DNA from: CAZYQW01 sp964649825
GTDB taxonomy: Bacteria > Planctomycetota > B15-G4 > JADJEK01
DNA: 64,000 bases
Direction of reading: 5' to 3'
Assembly: GCA_964649825.1 (NCBI GenBank)
Contig: CAZYQW010000089.1
Location: 32,401-96,400, forward strand
Each line of letters begins with the position of its first letter. The first letter of the stretch is position 1. Under the pieces are notes generated by a model. The model ran no database searches. It saw only the letters and a list, made by a program, of their open reading frames with translations, and was not told the DNA's origin. The position numbers and the translations under genes were made by a program. Positions 7,784 to 14,225 of the stretch are shown one piece after another.

Positions 7784-9148
7784 TCAGTTCGTCAGCGCCG
7801 AGAGCGGCGGCGGCACGCGCCCGCCGCGACGCACGAGGCCGTCGGCGCGGAAGCGGTTCACGCCCATCACGTACGCCTTCCCGAGCAGCCCGCCGAAGTC
7901 GACCATGTCGCCCTCCGTCGCGCCCGGAATCGGCAGCAGACGAACGGCGGTCGTCTTGTGGTTGATCATGCCGATCGCCATCTCGTCGCCGATCATCGCC
8001 GCGATGGTCGCGACCGGCGTGTCGCCCGGGACCGCCACCATGTCGATTCCCACCGAGCAGACCGACGTCATGCCCTCGAGCTTTTCGTAGGTCAGCGCGC
8101 CCTCGGCCGCGGCACGGACCATCCCCATGTCTTCGCTGACCGGGATGAACGCGCCGGAGAGCCCGCCGACGTGGGACGCGGCCATCGCGCCGCCCTTCTT
8201 CACCGCGTCGTTCAGGATCGCCAGCGCGAGGATCGTCCCCGGCGCGCCGACGCGCTCGAGACCGAACAACTCGAGGATCTCGGCGATCGAGTCGCCGGCG
8301 GCCGGCGTCGGCGCGAGCGAGAGGTCGACGGAGCCGAACGGGACGCCGAGCCGCCGCGCCGTCTCGCGACCGACGAGCTCTCCCATGCGCGTCACCTTGA
8401 ACGCGGTCTTCTTGATCGCCTCGGCCACCGCCTCGAGGTCAGCGTCCGGACCGACCGCCTCGAGCACCGACCGGACGACGCCCGGCCCCGACACGCCGCA
8501 GTTGATCACTTCATCGGGACCGCCGATGCCGTGCATCGCGCCGGCCACGAACGGGTTGTCCTCGACGGCGTTCGTGAAGACGACCAGCTTCGCGCATCCG
8601 ATGCCGCCGCGGTCGCGCGTGAGCTCCGCGGTATCGACGATCACCTGAGCCATCTGGATGCACGCGTCGAAGTTGATTCCGGATCGCGTGTTCCCCACGT
8701 TCACCGACGCGCAGACGCGCTCGGTCGACGCGAGGGCGGCGGGGATCGACTTCATCAGCCGCCGGTCGCCGCGCGTCGACCCGTAGTGGACGAGCGCGGA
8801 GAACCCGCCGACGAAGTCGACGCCGATCTCCGCGCCGGCGCGATCCAACGCGAGCGCGATCGGAACCACGTCGTCCTCGTCGAACACGTCGCAGAGGAGG
8901 GCCACTGGCGTGACCGCGACGCGACGGTTCACGATCGGGATCCCATAGATCGATTGCACCTCCTCCGCGACGGCGACGAGGCGCGCGCCGGCCCGGCAGA
9001 TCCGGCCATAGACGGCGTCGGCGGTCGCGGCGACCGTGCCGCGCACGCAGTCGCGCAGCGAGACGCCGAGCGTGGTGGTCCGGATGTCGAGCGTCTCCAG
9101 CTCGACCATCCGAATGGTCTCGAGGATCTCTCGGTCGGCGAATGGCAC
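7784..9148 (-). CDS. DUF711/UPF0210 protein (PFL-like fold), candidate BMC signature enzyme
   Basis: Full-length member (454 residues) of the UPF0210/DUF711 family, often labelled PFL family protein because its fold resembles pyruvate formate-lyase. Conserved segments include VELETLDIRTTTLGVSLRDC, VSGPGVVRSVLEAVG, MGELVGRETARRLGVPFGSV, LAPTPAAGDSIAEILE, HVGGLSGAFIPVSEDMGM and INHKTTAVRLLPIPG. The biochemical function is not established. The start is a GTG at 9148, two bases after the ACT gene, and the gene is in one tight run with six BMC shell genes. DUF711 and UPF0237-type ACT proteins are commonly neighbours elsewhere; here the pair sits inside a microcompartment operon. No glycyl-radical activase is nearby, so a radical mechanism is unsupported. 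Confidence 0.9.
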   Translation of the reverse strand: MPFADREILETIRMVELETLDIRTTTLGVSLRDCVRGTVAATADAVYGRICRAGARLVAVAEEVQSIYGIPIVNRRVAVTPVALLCDVFDEDDVVPIALALDRAGAEIGVDFVGGFSALVHYGSTRGDRRLMKSIPAALASTERVCASVNVGNTRSGINFDACIQMAQVIVDTAELTRDRGGIGCAKLVVFTNAVEDNPFVAGAMHGIGGPDEVINCGVSGPGVVRSVLEAVGPDADLEAVAEAIKKTAFKVTRMGELVGRETARRLGVPFGSVDLSLAPTPAAGDSIAEILELFGLERVGAPGTILALAILNDAVKKGGAMAASHVGGLSGAFIPVSEDMGMVRAAAEGALTYEKLEGMTSVCSVGIDMVAVPGDTPVATIAAMIGDEMAIGMINHKTTAVRLLPIPGATEGDMVDFGGLLGKAYVMGVNRFRADGLVRRGGRVPPPLSALTN

Positions 9149-9150
9149 GG

Positions 9151-9837
9151 TCAGATCCGATGCATGTATTGGAAGACCTTCTCATGCTGCACGCGCACGC
9201 GGTAGTCGCCCTCGCGCGACAGCCCTTCGAGCGCTTGCTTCGCCTCGGCGAAACGGCCGGGGGCACGCGTCATGTCGACGGTCAAGATGGTGTGGAAGAA
9301 CCCGTCGACGACGCGCTGCGAGATCTCCTGGATGTCTCCGCCGACGTCGGCGATCCCGGTCGCGAGTTCGGCGAGGACGTGCGGCCGGTTGCGCCCCACC
9401 GCGGTGACCACGACGATCTCGCCCTGGTCGCACGGCCCGCCGCCGAGATAGCACCCGTCGAGGTGGGTCTCGCGCGGGCCGAGGGTTCGCGCCCGGTCGT
9501 CCACCGGCTTCGACGGCAAGGTCGGCCGCGCCCGCGCCGCGGCGGGATCGACCAGCGGCCGCCATAACTCCGGATCGACCCCGCGGCGCGCGAGCGGCGA
9601 GACCCAACGTTCCGCTCCGCCGGTCGCCGCGCCGGCGCCGGTTGGAGCCGCATCGCACGACGTCGTCCCGCCACACTCGCAGTTCTCCGCCGCGGCGGCC
9701 GCCGGCCCGCGCTCCAAGACCTCCGAGCGGCGCGCGGCGAGGTACTCCCGCGCCGACGACGTCAACAGCGTCCCGGGCGAGACCACGAACGGCTCCCCGG
9801 CGGGATGGCCGAGCACATCTTCGCGTGTCACGATCAT
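9151..9837 (-). CDS. EutQ-like N-terminal segment fused to UPF0237-type ACT domain
   Basis: 228 residues in three parts. Residues 1-43 (VTREDVLGHPAGEPFVVSPG, TLLTSSAREYLA) match the head of EutQ and the start of the next gene upstream. The middle (45-138) is A/P-rich with two cysteine groups, CECGGTTSC (53-61) and CYLGGGPC (129-136). The C terminus (about 139-228) is an ACT domain of the UPF0237 type, with AVGRNRPHVLAELATGIADV, GGDIQEISQRVVDGFFHTIL and the closing RVQHEKVFQYMHRI. Free-standing UPF0237 proteins have only about 90 residues and accompany DUF711. The added head suggests recruitment to the BMC. A ligand for the ACT domain is unknown. Three bases separate it from the upstream gene. 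Confidence 0.85.
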   Translation of the reverse strand: MIVTREDVLGHPAGEPFVVSPGTLLTSSAREYLAARRSEVLERGPAAAAAENCECGGTTSCDAAPTGAGAATGGAERWVSPLARRGVDPELWRPLVDPAAARARPTLPSKPVDDRARTLGPRETHLDGCYLGGGPCDQGEIVVVTAVGRNRPHVLAELATGIADVGGDIQEISQRVVDGFFHTILTVDMTRAPGRFAEAKQALEGLSREGDYRVRVQHEKVFQYMHRI

Positions 9838-9840
9838 CGC

Positions 9841-10125
9841 TCACTCCAACGGGATCGGGCCGTTTCGTGTCAGTCGGTAGACGCGGGCCCGGCCGCGGTC
9901 GACCACCACATGGTAATGGCCATCGGGGAGATGAAGGACCGGCACGTCCGCGCTTTCAGCGGCGGCCGCCGGCGCGGCCTCGCCCCCGCGGGCGTAGACC
10001 ACGCGGATGCCGAGGTGACACGCGCGATCGAGCGCGGCCGGCGTGATCGTCGTCCGCTCGTCGATGACGAGCGGGTTCTCGACGCGACCCTCGCGAACGT
10101 CCGCGTCGGTAATGAGGCGCGACAT
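9841..10125 (-). CDS. Small BMC-associated protein with EutQ-like N-terminal motif
   Basis: A 94-residue protein with a GAGGAGAT ribosome site. Residues 3-46 read LITDADVREGRVENPLVI, then TTITPAALDRACHLGIRVVY, closely following the first residues of E. coli EutQ (LITANDIREA and ITPEAREVADLLGF). The second half is an alanine-rich linker and a short basic beta segment (LHLPDGHYHVVVDRGRARVY). No catalytic motif is seen. It sits three bases after a BMC-T gene and three before the ACT gene, so an assembly or cargo-adapter role is the simplest inference. The family as a stand-alone protein is not one I recognise. Confidence 0.75.
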   Translation of the reverse strand: MSRLITDADVREGRVENPLVIDERTTITPAALDRACHLGIRVVYARGGEAAPAAAAESADVPVLHLPDGHYHVVVDRGRARVYRLTRNGPIPLE

Positions 10126-10128
10126 CGA

Positions 10129-10710
10129 TCAGATCTCCTCGCCGTGCCGTCCGAGCCGGTCGCGCATCGACTCGTGCGGCCGCGGGATGACGACGCGCGC
10201 GAGCAGGAGGTCGTTCTCGGCGGCGGCGCCGGCGCCAGCCGAGACCGACGCGTCGACGTCGCCGATCGGCCCCGTCAATGTCACGTACGACTTGCCGCCG
10301 ATGCCGCACGCGAGGTGGACCTCGATCAGCGTCACGGCCGCCTTCTTCGCCGCGACGTCGGCCGCGAGGAGCGTCGACGCGACCGTGAACGTCTCGATCA
10401 CGCCGACCGCGTCGAGCTCCGGGACCCGCACCGGACGGTCGAGCGCGGTCAGGACGCCATCGTGCACCGCGGGGAGGAGGAGCCGATCGACGAGGCTCGA
10501 CGCCGCGGCCTCGGTGCCGGCGCGCATCGACGACTGCACGTCCTCGACGCCGCCCGTGAACAGGATGACGTACTTGCCCGGGCTCACCGGTCGAGCCACG
10601 AGGACGCTCACCGCCGCCTCCTTCAGGACGCGGTCGGTCACATCGATCCCGCGCGCGATCGAAGAGAGCTCGATCAGTCCGATCGTCGGCTCGTGTTTGT
10701 AGCGGACCAT
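10129..10710 (-). CDS. BMC-T shell protein (tandem BMC domain, trimer), type 1
   Basis: 193 residues holding two BMC domains. The first begins GLIELSSIARGIDVTDRVLK and contains ARPVSPGKYVILFTGGVEDV; the second begins GVIETFTVASTLLAADVAAK and contains HLACGIGGKSYVTLTGPIGD. Such proteins form trimers that look like hexamers and carry the larger gated pores of the shell. The ARPVSPGKY wording resembles, from memory, the Haliangium ochraceum BMC-T1 protein. The start overlaps the stop of the adjacent BMC-P gene (TGATG), giving translational coupling. Length and domain order are normal. Confidence 0.93.
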   Translation of the reverse strand: MVRYKHEPTIGLIELSSIARGIDVTDRVLKEAAVSVLVARPVSPGKYVILFTGGVEDVQSSMRAGTEAAASSLVDRLLLPAVHDGVLTALDRPVRVPELDAVGVIETFTVASTLLAADVAAKKAAVTLIEVHLACGIGGKSYVTLTGPIGDVDASVSAGAGAAAENDLLLARVVIPRPHESMRDRLGRHGEEI

Positions 10711-10997
10711 CAGAGCGCGAACGGCTCGCCGTCCTCGAGCGCGATCCGATCGACGATGCCGACGACCGCGACTTGAAACCCGACGTCCTGGCCGCGACCG
10801 ATCACGTGCCGCGCGGCGCGGCCGTGCGCGACGATCACCGTCTCGCCGATGCCGGCGCCGATCGGATCGGCGGCGACGATCACCTCGCGGCTCGGCTCGC
10901 CGAGGGAGAACGGATTGACCAGAAGGAAGCGCAGCCCCTCCAGCGACGGGTCCTTCTTCGTCGACCAGACGTTTCCGACCACCTTCCCGATCTGCAC
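10710..10997 (-). CDS. BMC-P shell vertex protein (EutN/CcmL family), copy 1
   Basis: A 95-residue EutN/CcmL-family protein that caps shell vertices as a pentamer. The family pattern is complete: IGKVVGNVWSTKKDPSLEGL at the start, LLVNPF, AADPIGAGIGETVIVAHGRA, and the closing VVGIVDRIAL. The start is a GTG at 10997, one base after the stop of the second BMC-P gene, and its stop overlaps the BMC-T start. Two tandem BMC-P genes imply either mixed vertices or condition-specific use. Compared with copy 2 it lacks the seven-residue insertion before the AADP motif. Confidence 0.93.
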   Translation of the reverse strand: MQIGKVVGNVWSTKKDPSLEGLRFLLVNPFSLGEPSREVIVAADPIGAGIGETVIVAHGRAARHVIGRGQDVGFQVAVVGIVDRIALEDGEPFAL

Positions 10998-10998
10998 T

Positions 10999-11286
10999 TC
11001 AGCGCGCTCCCCCGGTCCGCCCGTCGACGATCCCCACCACCGCGGCCTCGACCGCGATGTCGTGCCCGCGACCGATCGCGACGCGACCGGCGCGGCCGTA
11101 CGCCACGACCACCTCTTCGCCGACGCCCGCCCCGACCGGGTCGGCGGCGACGATGAGCCCCATCGGACGCCCGGACTTCGCCGTCGACTCGCCCTCGATC
11201 GGATCGATCATAAGGAGCCGGAGCCCCACCAGGGTCTCGTGCTTCTTGGTCGACCAGACCTCACCGACGACGCGCCCGACGAGCAT
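10999..11286 (-). CDS. BMC-P shell vertex protein (EutN/CcmL family), copy 2
   Basis: A second EutN/CcmL pentamer protein of 95 residues, a clear paralogue of its neighbour. It begins VGRVVGEVWSTKKHETLVGL, has an acidic loop IDPIEGESTAKSGRPM, then AADPVGAGVGEEVVVAYGRA and VVGIVDGRTGG at the end. The STKKH/STKKD motif near residue 12 is shared by the two. The gene lies six bases after the second BMC-T gene. Copies differ in the central loop and C terminus, the surfaces that contact neighbouring hexamers, so they may occupy different vertices; that is inference. Confidence 0.93.
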   Translation of the reverse strand: MLVGRVVGEVWSTKKHETLVGLRLLMIDPIEGESTAKSGRPMGLIVAADPVGAGVGEEVVVAYGRAGRVAIGRGHDIAVEAAVVGIVDGRTGGAR

Positions 11287-11292
11287 GATCGA

Positions 11293-11922
11293 TCACCCTT
11301 TGGCGTCGTTGGCGCGGCCCTGGATCGATTGGAGCGCCTTCTCGGCCGCGGCCGCCGCCTCGCGGATGTCCGCCTCGGCGCCGCCGAGGTAGAGGCGCCC
11401 GTACGCGCCGATCGGACGCACGTCGAGGAGCTTGATCGACGCCGCCTTCTCGGCCTCGTTGGCGGCGAGCACCGCGTACGCGGCCGGGTGCGTCTCGAGG
11501 ATGTAGAGGGTCTCGCCGCCGAGCAGCATGTTCCCCTGTCGCATCCGGTTGATCAGCATCGTCTGGTAGTCGTCGACGCCGGTGATGATCTCCGACGACA
11601 TCACGCGTGGCACGAGCCGATCGGACTCATCGAGCTCGAGGAAGTCGAGCATCGCCTGGCCCGCCGCCAACACTTCGGCCTGGGACGTGGAGTGGATCTC
11701 GAGGACGCCGAACGCACGCTCGACCACCTGCAGCGCCGGGCGTACGTCGTTCGCTTTGAGCGCGATGTCGGTGACGCGGTTGATCGCGATGCCCGGGGCG
11801 ATCTCGATGTAGAGCGACGCCTGCCCCGACACCGGCAGATAGCCGCGCGCGGTCGACGCCACGTAGGACGCGAACTGCGGCTGCATCGAGTCGAGGAAGA
11901 CGTACGTGCGAAGGTCGACCAT
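11293..11922 (-). CDS. BMC-T shell protein (tandem BMC domain), type 2
   Basis: 209 residues with two BMC domains, but different in sequence from the other BMC-T. The first half runs RTYVFLDSMQPQFASYVAST, then GQASLYIEIAPGIAINRVTD and VQVVERAFGVLEIH-like text; the second half has GETLYILETHPAAYAVLAAN, EAEKAASIKLLDVRPIGAYG and RLYLGGAEADI. Proteins with this wording are, as I recall, the second BMC-T of the Haliangium shell, a class that can stack into double layers. Six bases separate it from the BMC-H gene upstream and six from BMC-P copy 2. It is a complete, normal-length gene. Confidence 0.92.
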   Translation of the reverse strand: MVDLRTYVFLDSMQPQFASYVASTARGYLPVSGQASLYIEIAPGIAINRVTDIALKANDVRPALQVVERAFGVLEIHSTSQAEVLAAGQAMLDFLELDESDRLVPRVMSSEIITGVDDYQTMLINRMRQGNMLLGGETLYILETHPAAYAVLAANEAEKAASIKLLDVRPIGAYGRLYLGGAEADIREAAAAAEKALQSIQGRANDAKG

Positions 11923-11928
11923 CGTCCG

Positions 11929-12222
11929 TCAACTCGCCGGCTCGGGCGGCGCCACCGGCAGGATCTGCTCGACTTCGCCGTGCGGTCGCGGGATCACGTG
12001 CACCGAGACGAGCTCGCCGACGCGTCGTGCCGCCGTCGCCCCGGCGTCAGTCGCCGCTTTCACCGCGCCGACCTCGCCGCGCACCATGACGGTGACGTAG
12101 CCGCCTCCCACCTTCTCTTTACCGATCAGGCGGACCTTCGCGGCTTTCACCATGGCGTCGGCCGCCTCGATGGCTCCGACGAGGCCCTTCGTTTCGATCA
12201 GGCCGAGCGCGATCTGGCTCAT
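11929..12222 (-). CDS. BMC-H shell protein (hexamer), copy 1
   Basis: 97-residue single-domain BMC protein that forms the hexameric tiles of the shell. It starts MSQIALGLIETKGLVGAIEA, has the helix ADAMVKAAKVRLIGKEKV and the pore-side segment GGGYVTVMVRGEVGAVKAAT, and ends with a short proline-rich tail (PVAPPEPAS). The pore loop is GGGY where copy 2 has GGGL. A GGAG lies about eight bases before the ATG. It follows the aldehyde dehydrogenase gene by 19 bases. It is probably one of the two bulk shell components. Confidence 0.95.
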   Translation of the reverse strand: MSQIALGLIETKGLVGAIEAADAMVKAAKVRLIGKEKVGGGYVTVMVRGEVGAVKAATDAGATAARRVGELVSVHVIPRPHGEVEQILPVAPPEPAS

Positions 12223-12241
12223 TCAAGCTCTCCGTTCCTGT

Positions 12242-13666
12242 TCATTGAGGGAACCCCGGCGACGAGTACGGGCCGACCTTGGCGGGCCGCGGGGGCACCT
12301 GGTACTTCTCGACGAAACCGGGCTTCGTGTATCCGATGTGCTTCCTGAGGATCAGGTTGTGGGCCGAGACGTTGTCCGACGTGATGTTCATCCCGGCCGC
12401 GCCGCATCCCAGGGTCATGGACGGCTGGAGATGCGTCGAGTACCCGACCGCTCCCTGCGACGTCGGGCCGTTGACGATGATGCGGTGCGACGGCTTCTCG
12501 TTCGCGAACTGCCAGATCACCTTCTCGTCGGTCGCGTAGATCCCGAGCGTGTGACCGAGCCCGCCGAACTCGAGCACCTCGAAGCAGCGCTCGCAGCCCT
12601 TCTGCCAACCATCCTCGGTGTAGACGGTGAGGAGCGGGCAGAGCTTCTCGATCGAGAGCGGGTGGTCCCAGCCGACGGCGGTCTCTTCGCAGAGCAGGAC
12701 CGTCGTGCGCTCCGGGACGGCGAAGCCGGCGAGCGCGGCGATCCGGACCGGGTACTGACCGACGATGTCGGGGTTCATGCCGCGCCCGCGCGCCACGATC
12801 TTCGCGAGCTTCGCGCACTCCTCGGGCGAGCAGAGGTGCGCGCCGTGCTTCAGGAACGCCTGGATCACCTTCGCCTTGATCGGAGCATCGATCACGAGCG
12901 ACTGCTCCGACGCGCAGATCGTGCCGTTGTCGAACGTCTGCGACGCGATGACGCCGCGCGCCGCGAGCTCCGCGTCCGCGGAGCGATCGATGTAGACCGG
13001 CACGTTGCCCGGTCCGACGCCGTACGCGGGCTTGCCGGCCGAGTACGCCTCCTTCACCAGCCCCGGTCCACCGGTGGCGAGGATCAGGTCGGTGTTCTTG
13101 TCGCGCATCGCGGCCTGCGTGCCTTCCAGCGTCGGGTTCATGATGCACGAGATGAGGCCGGGCGGGGCGCCGTTCCGTTCCGCCGCCTCCCGCACGACGC
13201 GGATCGATTCCGCGATGCAGCGGACGGAGCGCGGGTGCGGCGAGGTGACGATCGCGTTGCGCGACTTCGCGGCGATGATCGCCTTGAACAGCGCGGTCGA
13301 CGTCGGATTCGTCGTCGGCACGATCGCGAGGATGACGCCGTACGGCTCGACCGTCTGGTAGAAGCGCTTCTCCTCGTCGCGGTGAACGACGCCGACGGTC
13401 TGCAGGTTCTTGATGTCCTCCCAGAGATCGAGCGTCGAGAAGAGGTTCTTCTCCTTCTTCGACTGCACGACGCCCATGCCGGTCTCGTCGACGGCGATAC
13501 GGGCCAGGCTCTCGGCCGCGTGCGCGCCGGCCTCGACCATCGACAGCGTGATCCGGTCGACCTGTGCTTGCGAGAAGGTCCGGTAGCGGCGCCACGCGTC
13601 CTTCGCCTGGCGCAGCCGCTCGCGGCCCTCTTGGATCGAGACCAGGTCGGAGTCTTCAACGGACAT
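12242..13666 (-). CDS. CoA-acylating aldehyde dehydrogenase of the BMC core (EutE/PduP-like)
   Basis: Oxidises an aldehyde to acyl-CoA with NAD+ and CoA inside the compartment. The 474-residue protein has the nucleotide-binding strand VEPYGVILAIVPTTNPTS, SPHPRS, TGGPGLVKEAYSAGKPAYGV, and the catalytic cysteine in FDNGTICASEQS (Cys251). The C-terminal NITSDNVSAHNLILRKHIGY resembles the acylating half of AdhE. I use the ATG at 13666 because the open frame further upstream overlaps the BMC-H gene. An N-terminal helix at 8-28 and the C-terminal tail PPRPAKVGPYSSPGFPQ are possible shell-targeting pieces. It lies between the two BMC-H genes. The substrate cannot be told from sequence. Confidence 0.94.
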   Translation of the reverse strand: MSVEDSDLVSIQEGRERLRQAKDAWRRYRTFSQAQVDRITLSMVEAGAHAAESLARIAVDETGMGVVQSKKEKNLFSTLDLWEDIKNLQTVGVVHRDEEKRFYQTVEPYGVILAIVPTTNPTSTALFKAIIAAKSRNAIVTSPHPRSVRCIAESIRVVREAAERNGAPPGLISCIMNPTLEGTQAAMRDKNTDLILATGGPGLVKEAYSAGKPAYGVGPGNVPVYIDRSADAELAARGVIASQTFDNGTICASEQSLVIDAPIKAKVIQAFLKHGAHLCSPEECAKLAKIVARGRGMNPDIVGQYPVRIAALAGFAVPERTTVLLCEETAVGWDHPLSIEKLCPLLTVYTEDGWQKGCERCFEVLEFGGLGHTLGIYATDEKVIWQFANEKPSHRIIVNGPTSQGAVGYSTHLQPSMTLGCGAAGMNITSDNVSAHNLILRKHIGYTKPGFVEKYQVPPRPAKVGPYSSPGFPQ

Positions 13667-13692
13667 GAGCGAGTTCCCGGCGGAGCGCGATG

Positions 13693-14001
13693 CTAGTCGT
13701 TGTTGCCGGCCGCCATCTCCGCGTTCTCGAACGCGGGGAGGATCGACTCGACGTCGGGATGCGGCTTCGGGATCACGTGCACCGACACGAGCTCGCCGAC
13801 CTTCCGCGCGGCGGCAGCGCCGGCTTCGGTGGCCGCCTTCACCGCGCCGACCTCGCCACGCACCATCACCGTGGTGAGCCCGCCCCCGACCTTCTCCTTC
13901 GCGGTGAGCACGACGCGCGCGGCCTTGACCATCGCGTCCGCCGCTTCGACGGCGCCGACGAGACCGCGTGTCTCGACCATTCCGAGCGCAGTTTCGTTCA
14001 T
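13693..14001 (-). CDS. BMC-H shell protein (hexamer), copy 2; first gene of the BMC operon
   Basis: 102 residues, a single BMC domain closely similar to copy 1: MNETALGMVETRGLVGAVEA, ADAMVKAARVVLTAKEKV, GGGLTTVMVRGEVGAVKAAT and VSVHVIPKPHPDVESILP. The C-terminal tail is longer and acidic (AFENAEMAAGNND). The open frame could extend to 14229, but the ATG at 14001 begins exactly where the domain does and has an AGG about ten bases upstream. As the first gene of the run, 26 bases before the dehydrogenase, it is likely the most abundant tile. Confidence 0.94.
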   Translation of the reverse strand: MNETALGMVETRGLVGAVEAADAMVKAARVVLTAKEKVGGGLTTVMVRGEVGAVKAATEAGAAAARKVGELVSVHVIPKPHPDVESILPAFENAEMAAGNND

Positions 14002-14167
14002 TCGGTGACCTACCTGCTCCCAAGGCGACGGGCAAAAGCGACGGGCGAAGCCCGATTCGGCGCGGGCGCCGCGGGCCCCCTCGCGCCGCCAGCTCCTCGC
14101 CGGCGGCGGGGAGTCGATCGGGCGGAACGTCGGACGTGATGTTCGGGCGAATCCAAGAACGGCCGCG

Positions 14168-14195
14168 AGTCTAGCCGTTTCCCCTGCGCAAGCAA
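14168..14195 (-). promoter_or_regulatory. Candidate sigma-70 promoter for the BMC operon
   Basis: Reading the minus strand, TTGCTT (14195-14190) is followed after 16 bases by TAGACT (14173-14168). Each box matches four of six consensus bases. It lies in the 224-base gap between the CoA-transferase stop and the first BMC-H start, giving a leader of about 160 bases. By eye only; in DNA this GC-rich such matches are less common than usual, which helps slightly. Confidence 0.35.
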
Positions 14196-14225
14196 CGATG
14201 ACGATAGGCGGATGATGTACGCCCG

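Noticed and set aside
7784..14001. Assigning the BMC to a known type: PVM (fucose/rhamnose), glycyl-radical, Eut, Pdu or carboxysome
   Set aside because: No aldolase, glycyl-radical enzyme with activase, EutBC, diol dehydratase or RuBisCO is present. The DUF711 protein has a PFL-like fold only and no activase is nearby.
12242..14035. 597-residue version of the aldehyde dehydrogenase
   Set aside because: The extra 123 residues overlap the BMC-H gene out of frame and are low-complexity; the ATG at 13666 matches the family start.
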